A DNA stretch of 64,000 nt from Erinaceus europaeus (taxonomy: Eukaryota; Chordata; Mammalia; Eulipotyphla; Erinaceidae). The stretch spans positions 78,387,118-78,451,117 of the forward strand of contig NC_080172.1 of assembly GCF_950295315.1 (NCBI RefSeq), in the 5' to 3' direction. Position 1 is the first letter of the stretch, and each line of letters opens with the position of its first letter. The position numbers were made by a program, and so were the translations under genes. Shown one piece after another: positions 21,617-33,679 of the stretch. The notes under the pieces are model-generated. The model saw only the letters and a list, made by a program, of their open reading frames with translations, was not told the DNA's origin and made no database searches.

Positions 21617-21779
21617 GAACTGGGGAGATAGCATTACAATTATGCTAAAGATTTTCAAGCATGAAGGTTTGAATTCATAGCTTCAGTCCTTAATTCTGCC
21701 TGAAACCAGAGCTGAGCAGTGCTTTGGTCTCTCTATGTATTTCTCTTTCATTAAAAAGTAAATGAATGAATAAATAATT
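21617..21779 (+). mobile_element. short SINE, 'ggggagatagcataatggttatg' type
   Basis: 'actggggagatagcattaca', 'gcatgaaggtttgaattcatag', 'ccagagctgagcagtgctttgg', CT-rich tract and AATGAATGAATAAATAAT tail. Confidence 0.85.
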
Positions 21780-23280
21780 GTTCAGGAAAAATAACAGTAA
21801 AATATAGTATTTTGTTAAAATTTGGCAAGAAAATTGAATTCTAAGAAAAATGAAAGCAGGAAGAGTGGAAAAGTTGTTTCCTAGAAATCTGAACATTAAA
21901 TACTGGGCACTCAAGAATCAAAACTCTTATTTCTCTATTTGGTGCTCTGCTGCTTGAGGTCTTAAATCTTCTTGTAAACCTGTGAGTTTTGCCCTTCAAA
22001 TCTCATCACTATTCATTTCTCACACAAGCTTTTCTCCTGCGTATCCCTTAGTGTTCTTTTATCTAAAATGAACTCTCCTAGTTTTCAGATAAGTATAAGC
22101 ACTGAGTACTAAAATACTAATTATTTCTCACAGAAACCCTTAAAATCTTTTTCACTCTACCAAAATTTTTTCTTTTTCAGGAAAAAAAAAAGACATAGCA
22201 GAGGTACACTTATTAATGGCACCAATAGATATTAGTTACATTATTATTATTTATTATTATTATTTTAAGATGAAAATAAAATGTCAAAGTTTATATGGTA
22301 AAATAGTTCAAACTAATGGAATGCCACTTAAATACATATATGTGCAGCAAATTACTTGAGCAGTAGTTATGACTTCTTTTTCGTCTTGGTCTTATTAATT
22401 TGTAGCATGTAATAATTGAACAAAAGAATATTATTAAACACTAAGAACATTCCCCTGCTAGTTATGTCTGACGATTTATTCCTAAGGTGCTCAACTGTAA
22501 AAATAGATGACAAAAAGACTATTATCCTGTAAGATAGAAAACAAACCTACAGACATATAAAGTGAAGAGCAGACAAGATTTCTGCATTCCCAAAGGCAAA
22601 TGATGCTGAGGATTTTTTCTCAGATCAAAATCACTCTTAAATAATTCACATTACCTGCTTTTAGGGGATTGCAGCTCAGGTATAAAGTATTAATTTTTGA
22701 TGCTTCACGTATTTCTATGTATCAGATTATCTCTCTATGCATCATATTATGATGACATAAAATCCTATCACTATTTTGTTGTTTTGTTGTTTCTTGGTGT
22801 TTGAGATGAATTCATATTCTTTTTAAGCATTAAATTGGATGAGAAAATTCTTTAGTGAGTTTTTACTTCATAATGATAAAATAAAATTTATCTGTTCTCA
22901 ATGAAAAGCCTTCATACAGAAGTCAGTATCATCGTCACCAAATAAATAACTTTCAAGTACCTATTTATACCCTCCATCAAGGTTATATGGTAAGCTTTAT
23001 CACTATCTCTCAATGTTCTAGAACAAAACAGTGATATAGGAAAAACATTGAAGTAAGCATCAAAATTCTGGTTTCTATTATATAATTTATAAGAGAAACT
23101 TATAAGAGAAAACTTATAAGAGAAAATATAAAACTTATAAGAGAAAATATAATTTATAAGAGAAAACAATAGCAAATTACTTAACATATCTCTTCATTTT
23201 ATTATCTTAATAAGGAAATTTGATCAAGAATTTCAAATATATTTATCTATTTTTAATTAATTGATTAATTAATTAATTTT
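21780..23280. other. gene-free AT-rich interval
   Basis: No frame above 91 codons. Contains a (TTA)n run at 22240-22265 and the TTATAAGAGAAAA repeat cluster annotated below. Otherwise nothing recognised. Confidence 0.5.
23087..23166. repeat. five irregular copies of TTATAAGAGAAAA
   Basis: Copies begin at 23087, 23100, 23114, 23135 and 23154. Spacing is 13, 14, 21 and 19 bp because AT-rich spacers grow in the later copies. Confidence 0.92.
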
Positions 23281-24621
23281 TAAAAGGAGACATTAACAAA
23301 AACCTAGGATAGAAGGGGGTACAACTCCATACAATTCCCACCACCAGATCTCTATATCCCATCTCCTCCCCTGATAGCTTTCCCATTATTTATCCCTCTG
23401 GGAGTATGGATCCAGGGTCGTTGTGGGTTGCAGAGGGTGGAAGGTCTGGCCTCTGTAATTGCTTCCCCGCTGAACATGGGCATTGACTGGTCAATCCATA
23501 CTCCCAGTCTGATCTCTCTTTCCCTAGTAGGGTGGGGCTCTGAGGAAGTGGAGCTCTAGGACACATCGGTGGGGTCTTCAGTCCAGGGAAACCTGCTCTG
23601 CATCATGCTGGCATCTGGTACCTGGTGGCTGAAAAGAGAGTTAACATAGAAAACCAAACAAATTGTTGAACAATTATGGACCTAAAGGCTGGAATAGTGC
23701 AGATGAAGTGTTGGGGTGGGGTACTCTCTGCAGACTATTGTGTACTTTTGCTTTTAGGTATATATTTTGCACACTAGTTTATGGATACGTGTGAACATAT
23801 GCTCTATCTCAAGGGACATGGTCCATATCTAGGTTTTGGGACTTTGTTAGGAAGGGAACCACCTGGAATGGCATTAGAGAACACTATGAAAGGAAAGGTC
23901 TCAACAAGTAATGAAGCTAAAGAGTTGTCATTCCACACCTGAAGTCTCTGGACACAGTCTGAAGTGAAGCATGCTGAACTGGCACTCATTGCATTGATTA
24001 GGTTGTAATCAGTGGATGCAATATTATTTGATATGAACTGAGAGAAGCATGAAGGAAAGTGGGCCTCATCCTAAGGTTCCAGGACTGGGGGAAATATAGG
24101 CTCTATAGTGGAAATGTGAGATTCCTGCTGTCGTAGGGTTCAAGAAGACAATGGATAGTTATTGTTATCATCACATTATTTGGTAATTGGGTTAACTTTG
24201 GAAAGTCCCTTTGATAGGGTTTGGGGTATAATACCCAGCATCTTGTATATAGCTGTGCCACCAGTTGCTTGTGTTGTCCCTGGTCTAGGCATTTGAGAGA
24301 GTCAACACATCAAAGACTCAGCCTATGTATTAAAAAGACTCAGTCTGTGCTTTAAAAAGTTCAAGAGATACAATCAATTTTCCCCTCTCATATTAATTAA
24401 ATAGTGATTTATATGACAACAATCTAATAGGAGTATACATAAACACCATTCCCACCAACAAAAGACTGTGTCCAATCGCACCCACCCACCCACTCCTTCC
24501 CCCTCTGCCATCCTGGGAAGCCGAACATCCACCCTCCCCCTCTCCACAGGGGTTTTACTTTGGTGCCCTACTCTAGATTTAGTCAAATCCTGCTTTTAGT
24601 TTCCCTTTCTGTTCTTCTTTC

Positions 24622-27600
24622 TCAACTACTATTGATGAGTGGGATCATCCTATACTCATATTTATCTTTCTGACTTAGCTCACTTAATATAATTCCTTCT
24701 AGCTCCATCCAAGATGGGTCAGAGAAGATGGGTTCATTGTTCTTAATAGCTGCATGGTATTCCATTGTGCATATGTACAACAGCTTTATTCAGCCACTCA
24801 TCTGTTGTTGGGCACCTGGCTTGTTTCCAGGTTTTAGCTATTATGAATTGTGCTGCTATGAACATAGGTGTACACATATCTTTTTAGTTTAGTGTTATGG
24901 AGTCCTTGGGGTATATCCCCTGAAGATGAATTACTGGGTCATATGGAAGGTCCATGTCTAACTTTGTGAGAGTTATCAAGACTGCTCTCCACAGAGGTTG
25001 GACAAATTTACATTCCCACCAGCAGTAGAGAAGGGTTCCTCTGTCCCCACAGCTTCTCCAGCATTTTTTGCTGCTGTCCTTTTTGATGTATGCCATTCTC
25101 ACAGGAGTGAGGTGGTATCATAATGTTGTCTTCATTTGCATATCTCTGACAATCAGTGACCTGGAGCAGTTTTTCATATGTTTGTTAGCCTTTTGGATCT
25201 CCTCTTAAGTGAATGGTTTGTTCATATCCTCTGCCCATTTTCAGATGGGGTCATTTGCTTTTTTGGTGCTAAGTTTGCTGAGCTCTTTGTATATTTTGGT
25301 GATTAGTCTCTTGTCTGATGTATGGCATGTAAAGATCTCCCATTCTGTGAGGGGTGTCTTTGTTTGAGTGATAGTTTCTTTGGCTGTACAGAAGCTTTTC
25401 AATTTGATGTAGTCAAATTGGTTTGTTTCTGCTGTAGTCTTCCTTGAAATTGGGTTTGTTACATCAAAGATGTCCTTGAGGTTTAGGTGGGAAAGTATTC
25501 CACCAATGTTTTCCTCTAAGTATTTGATAGTTTTTTGTCTAACATCCAGATCCTTGACACATTTGGAGATGATTTTTATTTCAGGTGAGATAGGTGGTTT
25601 AGTTTCTTTCTTCTGCATGTTTCAACCTAGTTTTCCAAGCACCATTTATTGAAGAGCGCCTCCTTCTTCCATTTAATATTGCGGGCCCCTTTTTCAAAGA
25701 TTAGATGTCCATAGGTGTGGGGATTTATTTCTGGGCTTTAAATTCTGCTCCACTGGTCTGAATGCCTATTTCTGTTCCAGTACCAGGCTGTTTTGATAAT
25801 GATGGCATTATAATATAGTTTGAGATCTGGGAGTCTGATGCCTCCATTTCTGCTTCTTTTCCTCACGATGGTCTTGGAATTCTAAGTGTTTTCTGGTTCC
25901 AGATAAAAAATTGTAGTTTTTTTCCTATTCTCTTAATGAAATTTGGTGGAACTTTGATGGGTAACGCATTAAATTTGTATATGGCTCTGGGGAGAATATT
26001 CATTTTGATGGTATTTATTCTTCCAATCCATGAGCATGGGATGTCTTTCCATTTCTTGGTATCAGTTTCTATTCCCTTGAATAGTGACTCATAGTTTTCA
26101 ATATACAAGTCTTTCACTTCTTTGGTCAGCTTTATTCCTAGGTATTTTATTGATTTTGCTGCAACCATGAATGAGAGTGATTTCTGGATGTCTTCTTCTT
26201 CAGATTTAGTGTTTGCATAAAGAAATGCCACTGATTTTTGTACATTGATCTTGTAGCCTGACACCTTGCTATATTGCCTAATAACTTCCAGTAGTTTTCT
26301 GCTGGATTCTTTAGGTTTTTCTATGTATACTATCATGTCATCTGCAAATAGGGAGAGTTTGATTTCTTCCAATCTGTATAACTTTAATTCCTTGCTCCTG
26401 CCTGATTGCTATGGCAAGAACTTCTAACACTATGATGAATAGTAATGGTGATAGTGGGCAGCCCTGTCTAGTACCTGATCTGAGGGGAAATACTTCCAGT
26501 TTTCCACCATTGAGTATGATGTTGGCTGTAGGTTTGCTATATATGGATTCCACTATCTTGAGGAATTTCCTGTCTATTCCCATTTTTTGTAGTGTTTTGA
26601 GCATGAATGGGTATTGCATTTTGTCAAAGGCTTTCTCTGCATTTATTGAGATAATCATGTGGTTTTTTGGTTTTGCTTTTATTGATGTGGTGAGTGACAT
26701 TGATTGACTTATGTATGTTGAACCAGCCTTGCATTCCTTGGATAAATCCCAGTTGGTCATGATGAACAATCTTTTTGATATACTGTTGTATCGGGTTGGC
26801 CAAGATCTTGCTTAATATTTTGGCTTCTATGTTCATCAGAGATATTGGTCTGTAGTTTTCATTTTTTGCTGTGTACCTATCTGCTTTGGTATCAGGGTTA
26901 CATTGGCTTCATAGAAGGTGGAAGGGAGTGTTCCTGTTTCTTCAATATTACGGAAAAGCTTTAAAAGTATGGATATTAACTGTTTCCTGAAGGTTTTGTA
27001 GAATTCATTTGTGAAGCCATCTGGTCCAGGACTTTTGTTGTTGGGGAGATTCTTAATATATGTTTTGATTTCTTTGTCTGTGATTGGTGTATTTAGGTTT
27101 TGTAGTTCTTCTTGGTTCAGTTTTGGAAGGGCATATGTTTCTAGGAATTCTTCCATTTCTTCCTGCTTTTCTAGCTTGGTGGCGTATAGTTCTTCATAGA
27201 AGTTCTGCATGATCTTCTGGATTTCTGTGATATCAGTTGTTATATCTACTCTATCGTTAACAATTCTATGAATTTGAGACTTCTTTTTTTTTTTTTTTTT
27301 TTTTTTAGTGAGTCTGGCTAGGGGTTTGTTAATCTTGTTTAATTTTTCAAAGAACAAACATTTGGCTTCATTGATCTTTTGTATGATTCTCTTATTTTTT
27401 GATGTTGTTTATTTCTGCTCTAATTTTAGTGATTTCTGTCCTGGTTGTTTTAGGGATTTTGTTCCTCTTCCTCTAAGTCCTTAACGCATGCAGTAAGGTG
27501 TTTATTTGAGCTTTTTCTTGTTGTTTAATATGTGACTGTATAGCTATGAGTTTCCCTCTCAATACTGCTTTAGCTGTGTCCCAAATATTTTGATAGCTTG

Positions 27601-28425
27601 TGTCTTCATTTTCATTTGTTTCAAGGAACATTTGAATTTCTTGCTTGGGTGTCTCTCTTACCCAGTGGTTCTTAAGAAGTATGTTGTTTAGTTTCCAAAT
27701 TCTATGTCTTTTAATAATTTTCTGTTTGTTGTTAAATGTTAGTTTTACTCCACTGTGGTCTGAGAAGATACTTGGCATGATTTCAATGCTCTTGAATTTG
27801 TTGATGCTGTCTTTGTGGCCTAACATGATCTATCCTTGAGTATGTGTTGTGTGGATTTGAAAAGAAGGTATATTCCAGTTTTTTTGGGTGAAGAACTCTG
27901 AAAATATCCAGGAGCTCTAGTCTGTCCATCTCTTCATTTAATTATGTTGTTTCTTTGTTGATTCTCTGCTTTGTTGATCTGTCTCAGTGTGAGAGTGGGG
28001 TATTAAAGTCTCCCACTATTATTGTATTACTATTGATGTATTTTTGTAGTTCTTTCAGTAGGTGTTTGATGTACTTAGATGGTCCCTAATGGGGTGCATA
28101 TATGTTAATAATTGTTAAGTCTTTTTGGGTTATTGATCCTCTAATCATTGTGTAATGTCTTTGCCTATCTATTATTACTTTATTTCATTTAAAATCTATT
28201 GTGGCAGATTCCTGCCTTTTTTTCTGGTCCATTAGCCTGTATGATAGTTTTCCATCCTTTCACTTTAAGTCTGTGTTTATCTTGTTGGGTCAGATTGGAT
28301 TTTTGCAAGCAGTGTATGCTTGGGTTATGTTTTCTGATCCATCCTCCCACTCTGTGCCTATTTATGGGTGAGTTTAAGCCATTTACATTTACTGATATTA
28401 TGGATTTAATGTATTATACTCCCAT
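24622..28425 (-). pseudogene. L1 ORF2: L1 ORF2p pseudogene (endonuclease, reverse transcriptase)
   Basis: ORF2p nicks target DNA and reverse transcribes L1 RNA in place. Reading 28425 to 24622: ATG followed within four codons by a stop (TAA), endonuclease remnants including an SDHSG motif (ORF 27826-27473), RT with NKSPGPDG and FYKTF (27357-26836), [15 protein letters not shown] (26836-26624), [18 protein letters not shown] (26769-26338), and the catalytic FADD at 26348-26337. The C-terminal Cys-rich segment [19 protein letters not shown] lies in 25102-24884. Segments lie in different frames, so several frameshifts and stops separate them. A poly-T (27282-27306 on +) is an expanded Lys run after LARLT. 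Not functional. Confidence 0.92.
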
Positions 28426-28483
28426 TATTCAACAAATTTTTATTTTCTCTGATATATTGCAAATATTATAGTGATGTTCTTGT

Positions 28484-29330
28484 TTATAAGAGGTCTTTTA
28501 GAACCTCTTTCAGGGCAGGCTTGGTGATTGTTGCCTCCTTTGATGTTGTCTGCCTGAGAAGGTTTTGATCCATCTAGTTTGAATGATATTCTAGCAGCAT
28601 ATATTATCCTTGGTTGAAACCCTTTTTCATTCAGGGCTCGAGAGATACCTTGCCATTCTCTTCTGGCTTTTAGGGTTTGAGTGGAGAAGTCTGTTGATAG
28701 TCTTATGGGTTTTCCCCTGTATGTGACTTTTTGTTTTTCTCTTGCAGCCTTTAGGATCCTTTCTTTATCCTTACTTCTTTTCATTGTAATAACCATGATG
28801 TGTCTTAGTATCTTCCAGTCTGGGTTGATTCTGTTTGGGACTCTCTTGGCATCTTGAATCCTAATGTCTTTTCTGTTGTTCAGCTCTGGGAAGTTTTCTT
28901 CTATAATTCCCTCTGAAATGTTTACTTCCCCTTCTTATCTTTCTTCCTCTTCCAGGCCAATAATACAAATATTACTTCTTTTGAGATCATCCCATATGTC
29001 TCTGTCTGGCTAATTCTCTTTTCTGCTTCTGCTAGTCTGCTTTCCCTTCCCTTAGCTACTTTCTTCATTTCAGCTATTTCAGCTTTCAGTTATCTAATTA
29101 CCTTGAGGTAGCTAGTATTTCCCTTAAGGGTCTCATCTGTTTTTTCCCTAATTCTGCTAGCCCTTTCCTCCATAGTTGTCTTCATTTTTGTGATTATTAA
29201 GTTCACTACTACTTTCATACTTTTCTTATCTATGGTTACTTCTGACTGTTTTGTAGCTTCTTCTGGGCTTTTGTCTTCATTCATTGTAGTAGCAGTTTTA
29301 TTTACTCTTGGTTTAATGATTTTTTCTTAT
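28484..29330 (-). pseudogene. L1 ORF1: L1 ORF1p pseudogene
   Basis: ORF1p is an RNA-binding trimeric chaperone. The N-terminal piece (29284-29090) aligns with residues 13-77 of the plus-strand copy (MNEDKSPEE start). Where the plus copy has its ATG this one reads ATC/ATT codons, so the original start seems lost. The middle is decayed. The RRM/C-terminal piece (28796-28484) has KERILKAAREKQKVTYRGKPI and RIIYAARISFKLDG, ending DLL-stop. Confidence 0.85.
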
Positions 29331-30544
29331 TGATGTGTTTTTTATTTTTTGTTCTGTTATTCCTCAGTTGTTGTGTTTTGAGTACAAGTCACACTATACT
29401 AAATGCCTTTATGACAAATGCAATCACCAAATTACAATAGTATCTGAAACAAGGATTAAAGCAATTTAACCAATACCAGTTATCCAAACAATGCCTCCAG
29501 TCCTAGAAAAAATGGCAACCAAATCCAAATGAAAAAAAAAGAGAAAGAAAAAAAAGGGATAGTAAGAATAGACAATTATGGAAATCTACTGTCCACTGTA
29601 AATTCTAGAGGTAGCAATAGGAGAAAGGGAAGTAGAGACACACACAAAAAGAGTCCACTCTGAGTCAGATTTCTTCCCCAAAACAATTCACAAATGAGTA
29701 TCAGTGAATTCAGAAAGCACAAGAAGGAGGAAGGAAGAAAGGAAGACAAGAATTCAAAAAAGAAAAAAAGAAGAAGAAAAAGAGCAGTGAAAGGAAAGAG
29801 GATTTTTGTTTTTTGCTTTTTGGGTTTTTTTTTAATTAGCTAGAAGGGGGGGAAAGGGGGAGAGTGGATAGAGGAGGTAGGTAGAGTGAAACAAGTTCCT
29901 CTCCCAATGGATAGGACACCCAGTCACCTAGCAATGAAAAATACACTAAGAATTAATTTTGGTCAACCTGAAGGGGGGGAGAGGAACACAAATACATATA
30001 ATAGTAATAATAAAATAGAACAGAGTAAAACATGCTAACAGTCAGTCTGCAGCTTGGACAGCTCCTGATTGTCTCAGGTACCCTGAGCAAAGACAGTCAA
30101 TTGTAAAAAAAAAAAAAAAAAACCTCTAAGTAGTCTTTCCCAGGCAGGGTGAGGCTCTGATTAGTCAGTTGGGCTTGAGCCACTTAGAAAGAAAAAAAAA
30201 AAGAGCCAACAGAATCAGAAAGAAAAAGGATTGGAATGACACCACTGGTGAGCCAGGAATCTTGGTTAAGAAAAAAGCTGATCGGGGAGCCTGCTAGTAC
30301 CAGCTTTCTAGCCCCTGGGGGTCTGGTTATGGGGAGGAGTGCTCTTCTGAAATGATAAAAAAAAAGTTACTTTCTTTATTCTCTGTTTTCTAACCCAAAT
30401 TGAGCTATAGTCACCTCCTTGGTGTCACACTTAGGATGACTTATTCACCATCCTGCTGGAAGCCAGGTATCCTGCCCTTCCCAGTAGTTGTTGTCAGAGC
30501 TCATGCCAGCAGCTGCTTCCAAGTTGCCACCTTGGCTCTGCCAT

Positions 30545-30845
30545 CCCCCTCTTTCTTTTTTAATGCTATACAGTGCAGTCATTTATATATGAGTACAATT
30601 TCATTGTGCATCAAAACCACACAGTTTTGTTCCACTCCTCCCTCCCCATCCTTCCCCAGAATCCTTTGCTTTGATGGATTACACCATGGCCAGTGCACTT
30701 TTCATTTTGTGTTCTTCCTCCCTGTCCCTATTTATTATCCCCTACTTATAAGTGAAATTATTTGTATATGTACTTCTCTTTTATGCTTATCTCATTTAAC
30801 ATGATTTCTTCTAGATCCAAGATATCTATCTATCCTAAGTAAATC
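30545..30845 (-). mobile_element. older L1 3'-end fragment, antisense
   Basis: The minus strand of 30760-30840 resembles the end of L1 ORF2 ('gatctagaagaaatcatgttaaatgagataagc'), followed to 30545 by a diverged 3' UTR. It adjoins the 5' end of the minus-strand L1, so exact limits are uncertain. Confidence 0.55.
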
Positions 30846-30952
30846 TTCCTTATTCTAATTTAGAATACTTTTGCCTGGGAAAAATACGACATCTCTGTTC
30901 TCCTCACACTTTAATATGATGTTTGTTGAAGCATGACAAAGAGTTGAAGAGT

Positions 30953-31012
30953 CTTTTTAAGGGGTTCTGTGAGATAGAAAATCTTTGTAAAGGGTTCTGT
31001 GAGTTTGAAAAT
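30953..31012. repeat. 30-bp tandem duplication
   Basis: Two adjacent 30-bp units (30953-30982 and 30983-31012), each containing GGGTTCTGTGAG, with four differences. Confidence 0.9.
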
Positions 31013-31058
31013 TTAATGATGATGATAATAATAATCATAGTGATAATAAAAGATAAGA

Positions 31059-31079
31059 ATCCCTTATTTAATAAGGGAT
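31059..31079. repeat. 21-bp palindrome
   Basis: ATCCCTTATT, one T, then AATAAGGGAT: a perfect 10-bp inverted repeat with a single-base centre. Confidence 0.95.
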
Positions 31080-32706
31080 CCTTTTTGGCCAGATGACATA
31101 AAATTAACAGTGGTTATAAATGTCATTGAATTAGCACAGATCAAGAAAGGTGCAGCAAGCAATACTTGGAGTTATTGTGCATATCACAGCCAATATTGGA
31201 AAAGTGAAAAAGAAGACACTTAATGATGAATCAATATACATTGAATTTTATTAATGTTGACCTTTGAATGCAAATCTGTTTACTATTTTGTGGTAATAAA
31301 TTGCAATAGCTGTGTAAAGTATTTGTCTATAAAATTCATTACCTACTTTCTAAACTGAATAATAGTTTTATCAGAAAATAAACTAAAAATAATGATTATT
31401 CAAATCTGGTTATTTGAGAGACATTTTACTAAAGATAAATGATGAGAACCTGTCAATTCTATAAAAGTATTTAATATGTGTTTTTCTTGTTTCTTTCAAA
31501 AACAAAACATTATTTGCTGCTATCATGTAATTAGGGTAAAATCAAAACTTTTCCCCCGGGGGTTCCCGGAAGATGGCAGACTGAGAAGCTGCTAGTGGCT
31601 GAGTTCTGACCACATCTCCTGGAAACGGTAGGATTTTCTGCCTTTAGTAGGCCAGCCAATAAGGGGTCCTAGCGGTGACACCAAGGGAGTGACTATAACT
31701 TAATTTGGGTTAAGAATTAGAGTAGGAAAAAAGGGAAAAAAAATTTTTTTTCTTCCTTTTAATTTCTAAGCATACCTCCTTCCCCACCCCACCCCACCCC
31801 CCATAACCAGTCCCTGGGGACCAGCTCCTAGCAGCATCCCCTGCTAGGAGCTCCTTTTCTTTACCAAATTCCTGCTCCACCAGGGAGTATCATTAATTCT
31901 AAGTCTATACCCTTCTGAAACCTCTGGCCTTTTTTCTTTCTAAGTAGCTAACCCCCCCCCACCACACCAAACATAGCTAATTAAATAATTAAAAATAAAT
32001 ACTTAAAAAAACCCTTTCCTTTCACTGCCCTTTTATGACTGTTCTCTTTCTTATCTTTTTTTCTCTCTCTCTCTTTCTTTTTTTTCTTTTTCTCATTCTT
32101 GTCATCCTTTCTTCTTTAATCCTACAGCTTCCAAAGTCACAGCCCCCAGCCCCCACACCAACAAACAGTGTGCTTTTTTGAATTCACTGATACATATTTG
32201 GGAATTTCCTTTCACTGCTCTTTAATTACAGCTCTTTATCTTATCTTTTCCCTTTTCTCTCTCTTGCCTCTTTTTTTTTATCTTGTCATACACTTCTTCC
32301 TTATTCTTTGCCTTTCTGAATTTGTGAATTATTTTGGGGAAGAAATCTGACGCAGAGTGGACTCTCTATGTGTGTATCTCTGCTCTAGTTCCTTTTACAC
32401 TCTTGTTACCACTAGAATATACAGTGGATATCAGATTTGCATAACTGTCTATTCTTGCTATCCTTTCTTACTTTCTCTTTCTTCTTCACTGGGATTTGGT
32501 TACTATTTATTCACGGACCGGAGAAATTGTTTGGCTAACTGGTAACAATTAAACTGCTCCAATATTTGCTTCAGTTGTTACTGTAATTCCAGAGGTTGGT
32601 GAGTGCAATTGTCATAAAGGTATTTAATACAGTGTTACTCGTACTAAAGACACAACAACTGAGGAACAACAGAGCATAAAAAAAAAGAAACACATAAATC
32701 AAAAAA

Positions 32707-33621
32707 ATGGGTAGATCAAAAACAAATAAAACCGCTACTCCAATGAATGAAGACAAGAGCCCAGAAGAAACTACAAATCAGCCAGAAGTAACGATAGATA
32801 AGAAAAGTATGCAAGCAATAATAAACTTATTAATCACAGAAATGAAAACAACATTAGAGGAAAGGAATGGCAGTATTAGGGAAACAACAGTTGAGACCCC
32901 CAAGGAAAATACTGATTATCTTGAGGTAATTAGAGAACTCAAAGCTGAAATAGCTTTAATGAAGAATGAAGCTGAGGTAACGGAAAGTAGACTAACAGAA
33001 GCAGAAAACAGAATAAGTCAGACAGAGGATGAGTTAGAGAAAACAAAGAAATAGGTGAAAGAGCTTTAAAAGAGATTGAGAGACACTGAAAACAACAACA
33101 GAGACATATGGGATGATCTCAAAAGAAGTAACATTCGTATAATTGGCCCACCAGAGGAAGAAAGAGAGGAAGGGGAAGCAAACATTCTAGAGGAAATAAT
33201 AGAAGACAACTTCCCAGACCTGAATAACAGAAAGGACATCAAGATTAAAGAGGCCCAGAGAGTACCAAACAGAGTCAACCCAGACCTGAAGACAACAAGA
33301 CACATCATAGTCACAATGAGAAGAAGTAAGGATAAAGAAAGGATCCTAAAGGCTGCAAGAGAGAAACAAAAAGTCACATACAAGGGAAAACCCATAAGGT
33401 TATTTGCAGACTTCTCCACTCAAACTCTAAAAGCCAGAAAAGAATGGCAAGATATTTATCAAGCCCTGAATGAAAAAGGGTTTCAACCAAGGATAATATA
33501 TCCTGCTAGACTTTCATTCAAACTAGATGGCAGGATCAAAACCTTCTTAGACAAACAACAGTTAAAGGAGGCAACCATCACCAAACCGGCCCTGAAAGAG
33601 GTACTAAAAGACCTCTTATAA
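32707..33621 (+). pseudogene. L1 ORF1: L1 ORF1p, interrupted by two stop codons
   Basis: A nominal 304-residue frame in one reading frame throughout, starting ATG at 32707 and broken only by TAG (33052-33054) and TAA (33067-33069). Residues about 75-115 form a coiled coil (heptad pattern in ELKAEIALMKNEAE and the following helix), which trimerises ORF1p. The RRM begins near residue 142 with NIRIIGPPEEE, and the C-terminal domain has KAAREKQKVTYKGKPIRLF and RIIYPARLSFKLDG. Both stops fall between the coiled coil and the RRM, so RNA-binding cannot be made from the normal start. Confidence 0.93.
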
Positions 33622-33679
33622 ACAAGAACATCATTATAATACTTGCAATATATCAGAGCAAACAAATTTTTTTTGAACA

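Larger units (their letters stand above)
23281..30553 (-). mobile_element. near-full-length LINE-1, minus strand
   Basis: About 7.3 kb in the order 5' UTR (30553 to about 29330), ORF1 (to 28484), ORF2 (28425-24622) and 3' UTR (24621-23281, ending in an A-rich AATTAATTAATCAATTAATT tail on the minus strand). Its 5' UTR begins 'agccaaggtggcaacttggaag' and matches the general plan of the plus-strand L1 at 31548, including 'gtgacaccaaggaggtgactatagctcaatttgggtta'-like sequence, in diverged form. Both ORFs are broken. It is older than its partner in the 5' half judging by decay of ORF1. Confidence 0.9.
30846..31547. other. spacer between the two head-to-head L1s
   Basis: AT-rich, no coding frame. 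Holds a 30-bp tandem duplication at 30953-31012, a GAT/AAT-rich patch and a 21-bp palindrome at 31059-31079. Confidence 0.6.

Noticed and set aside
23087..23166. CRISPR-like array
   Set aside because: The units are 13 bp with AT-rich spacers of uneven length in a mammalian genome. This is a local duplication cluster.
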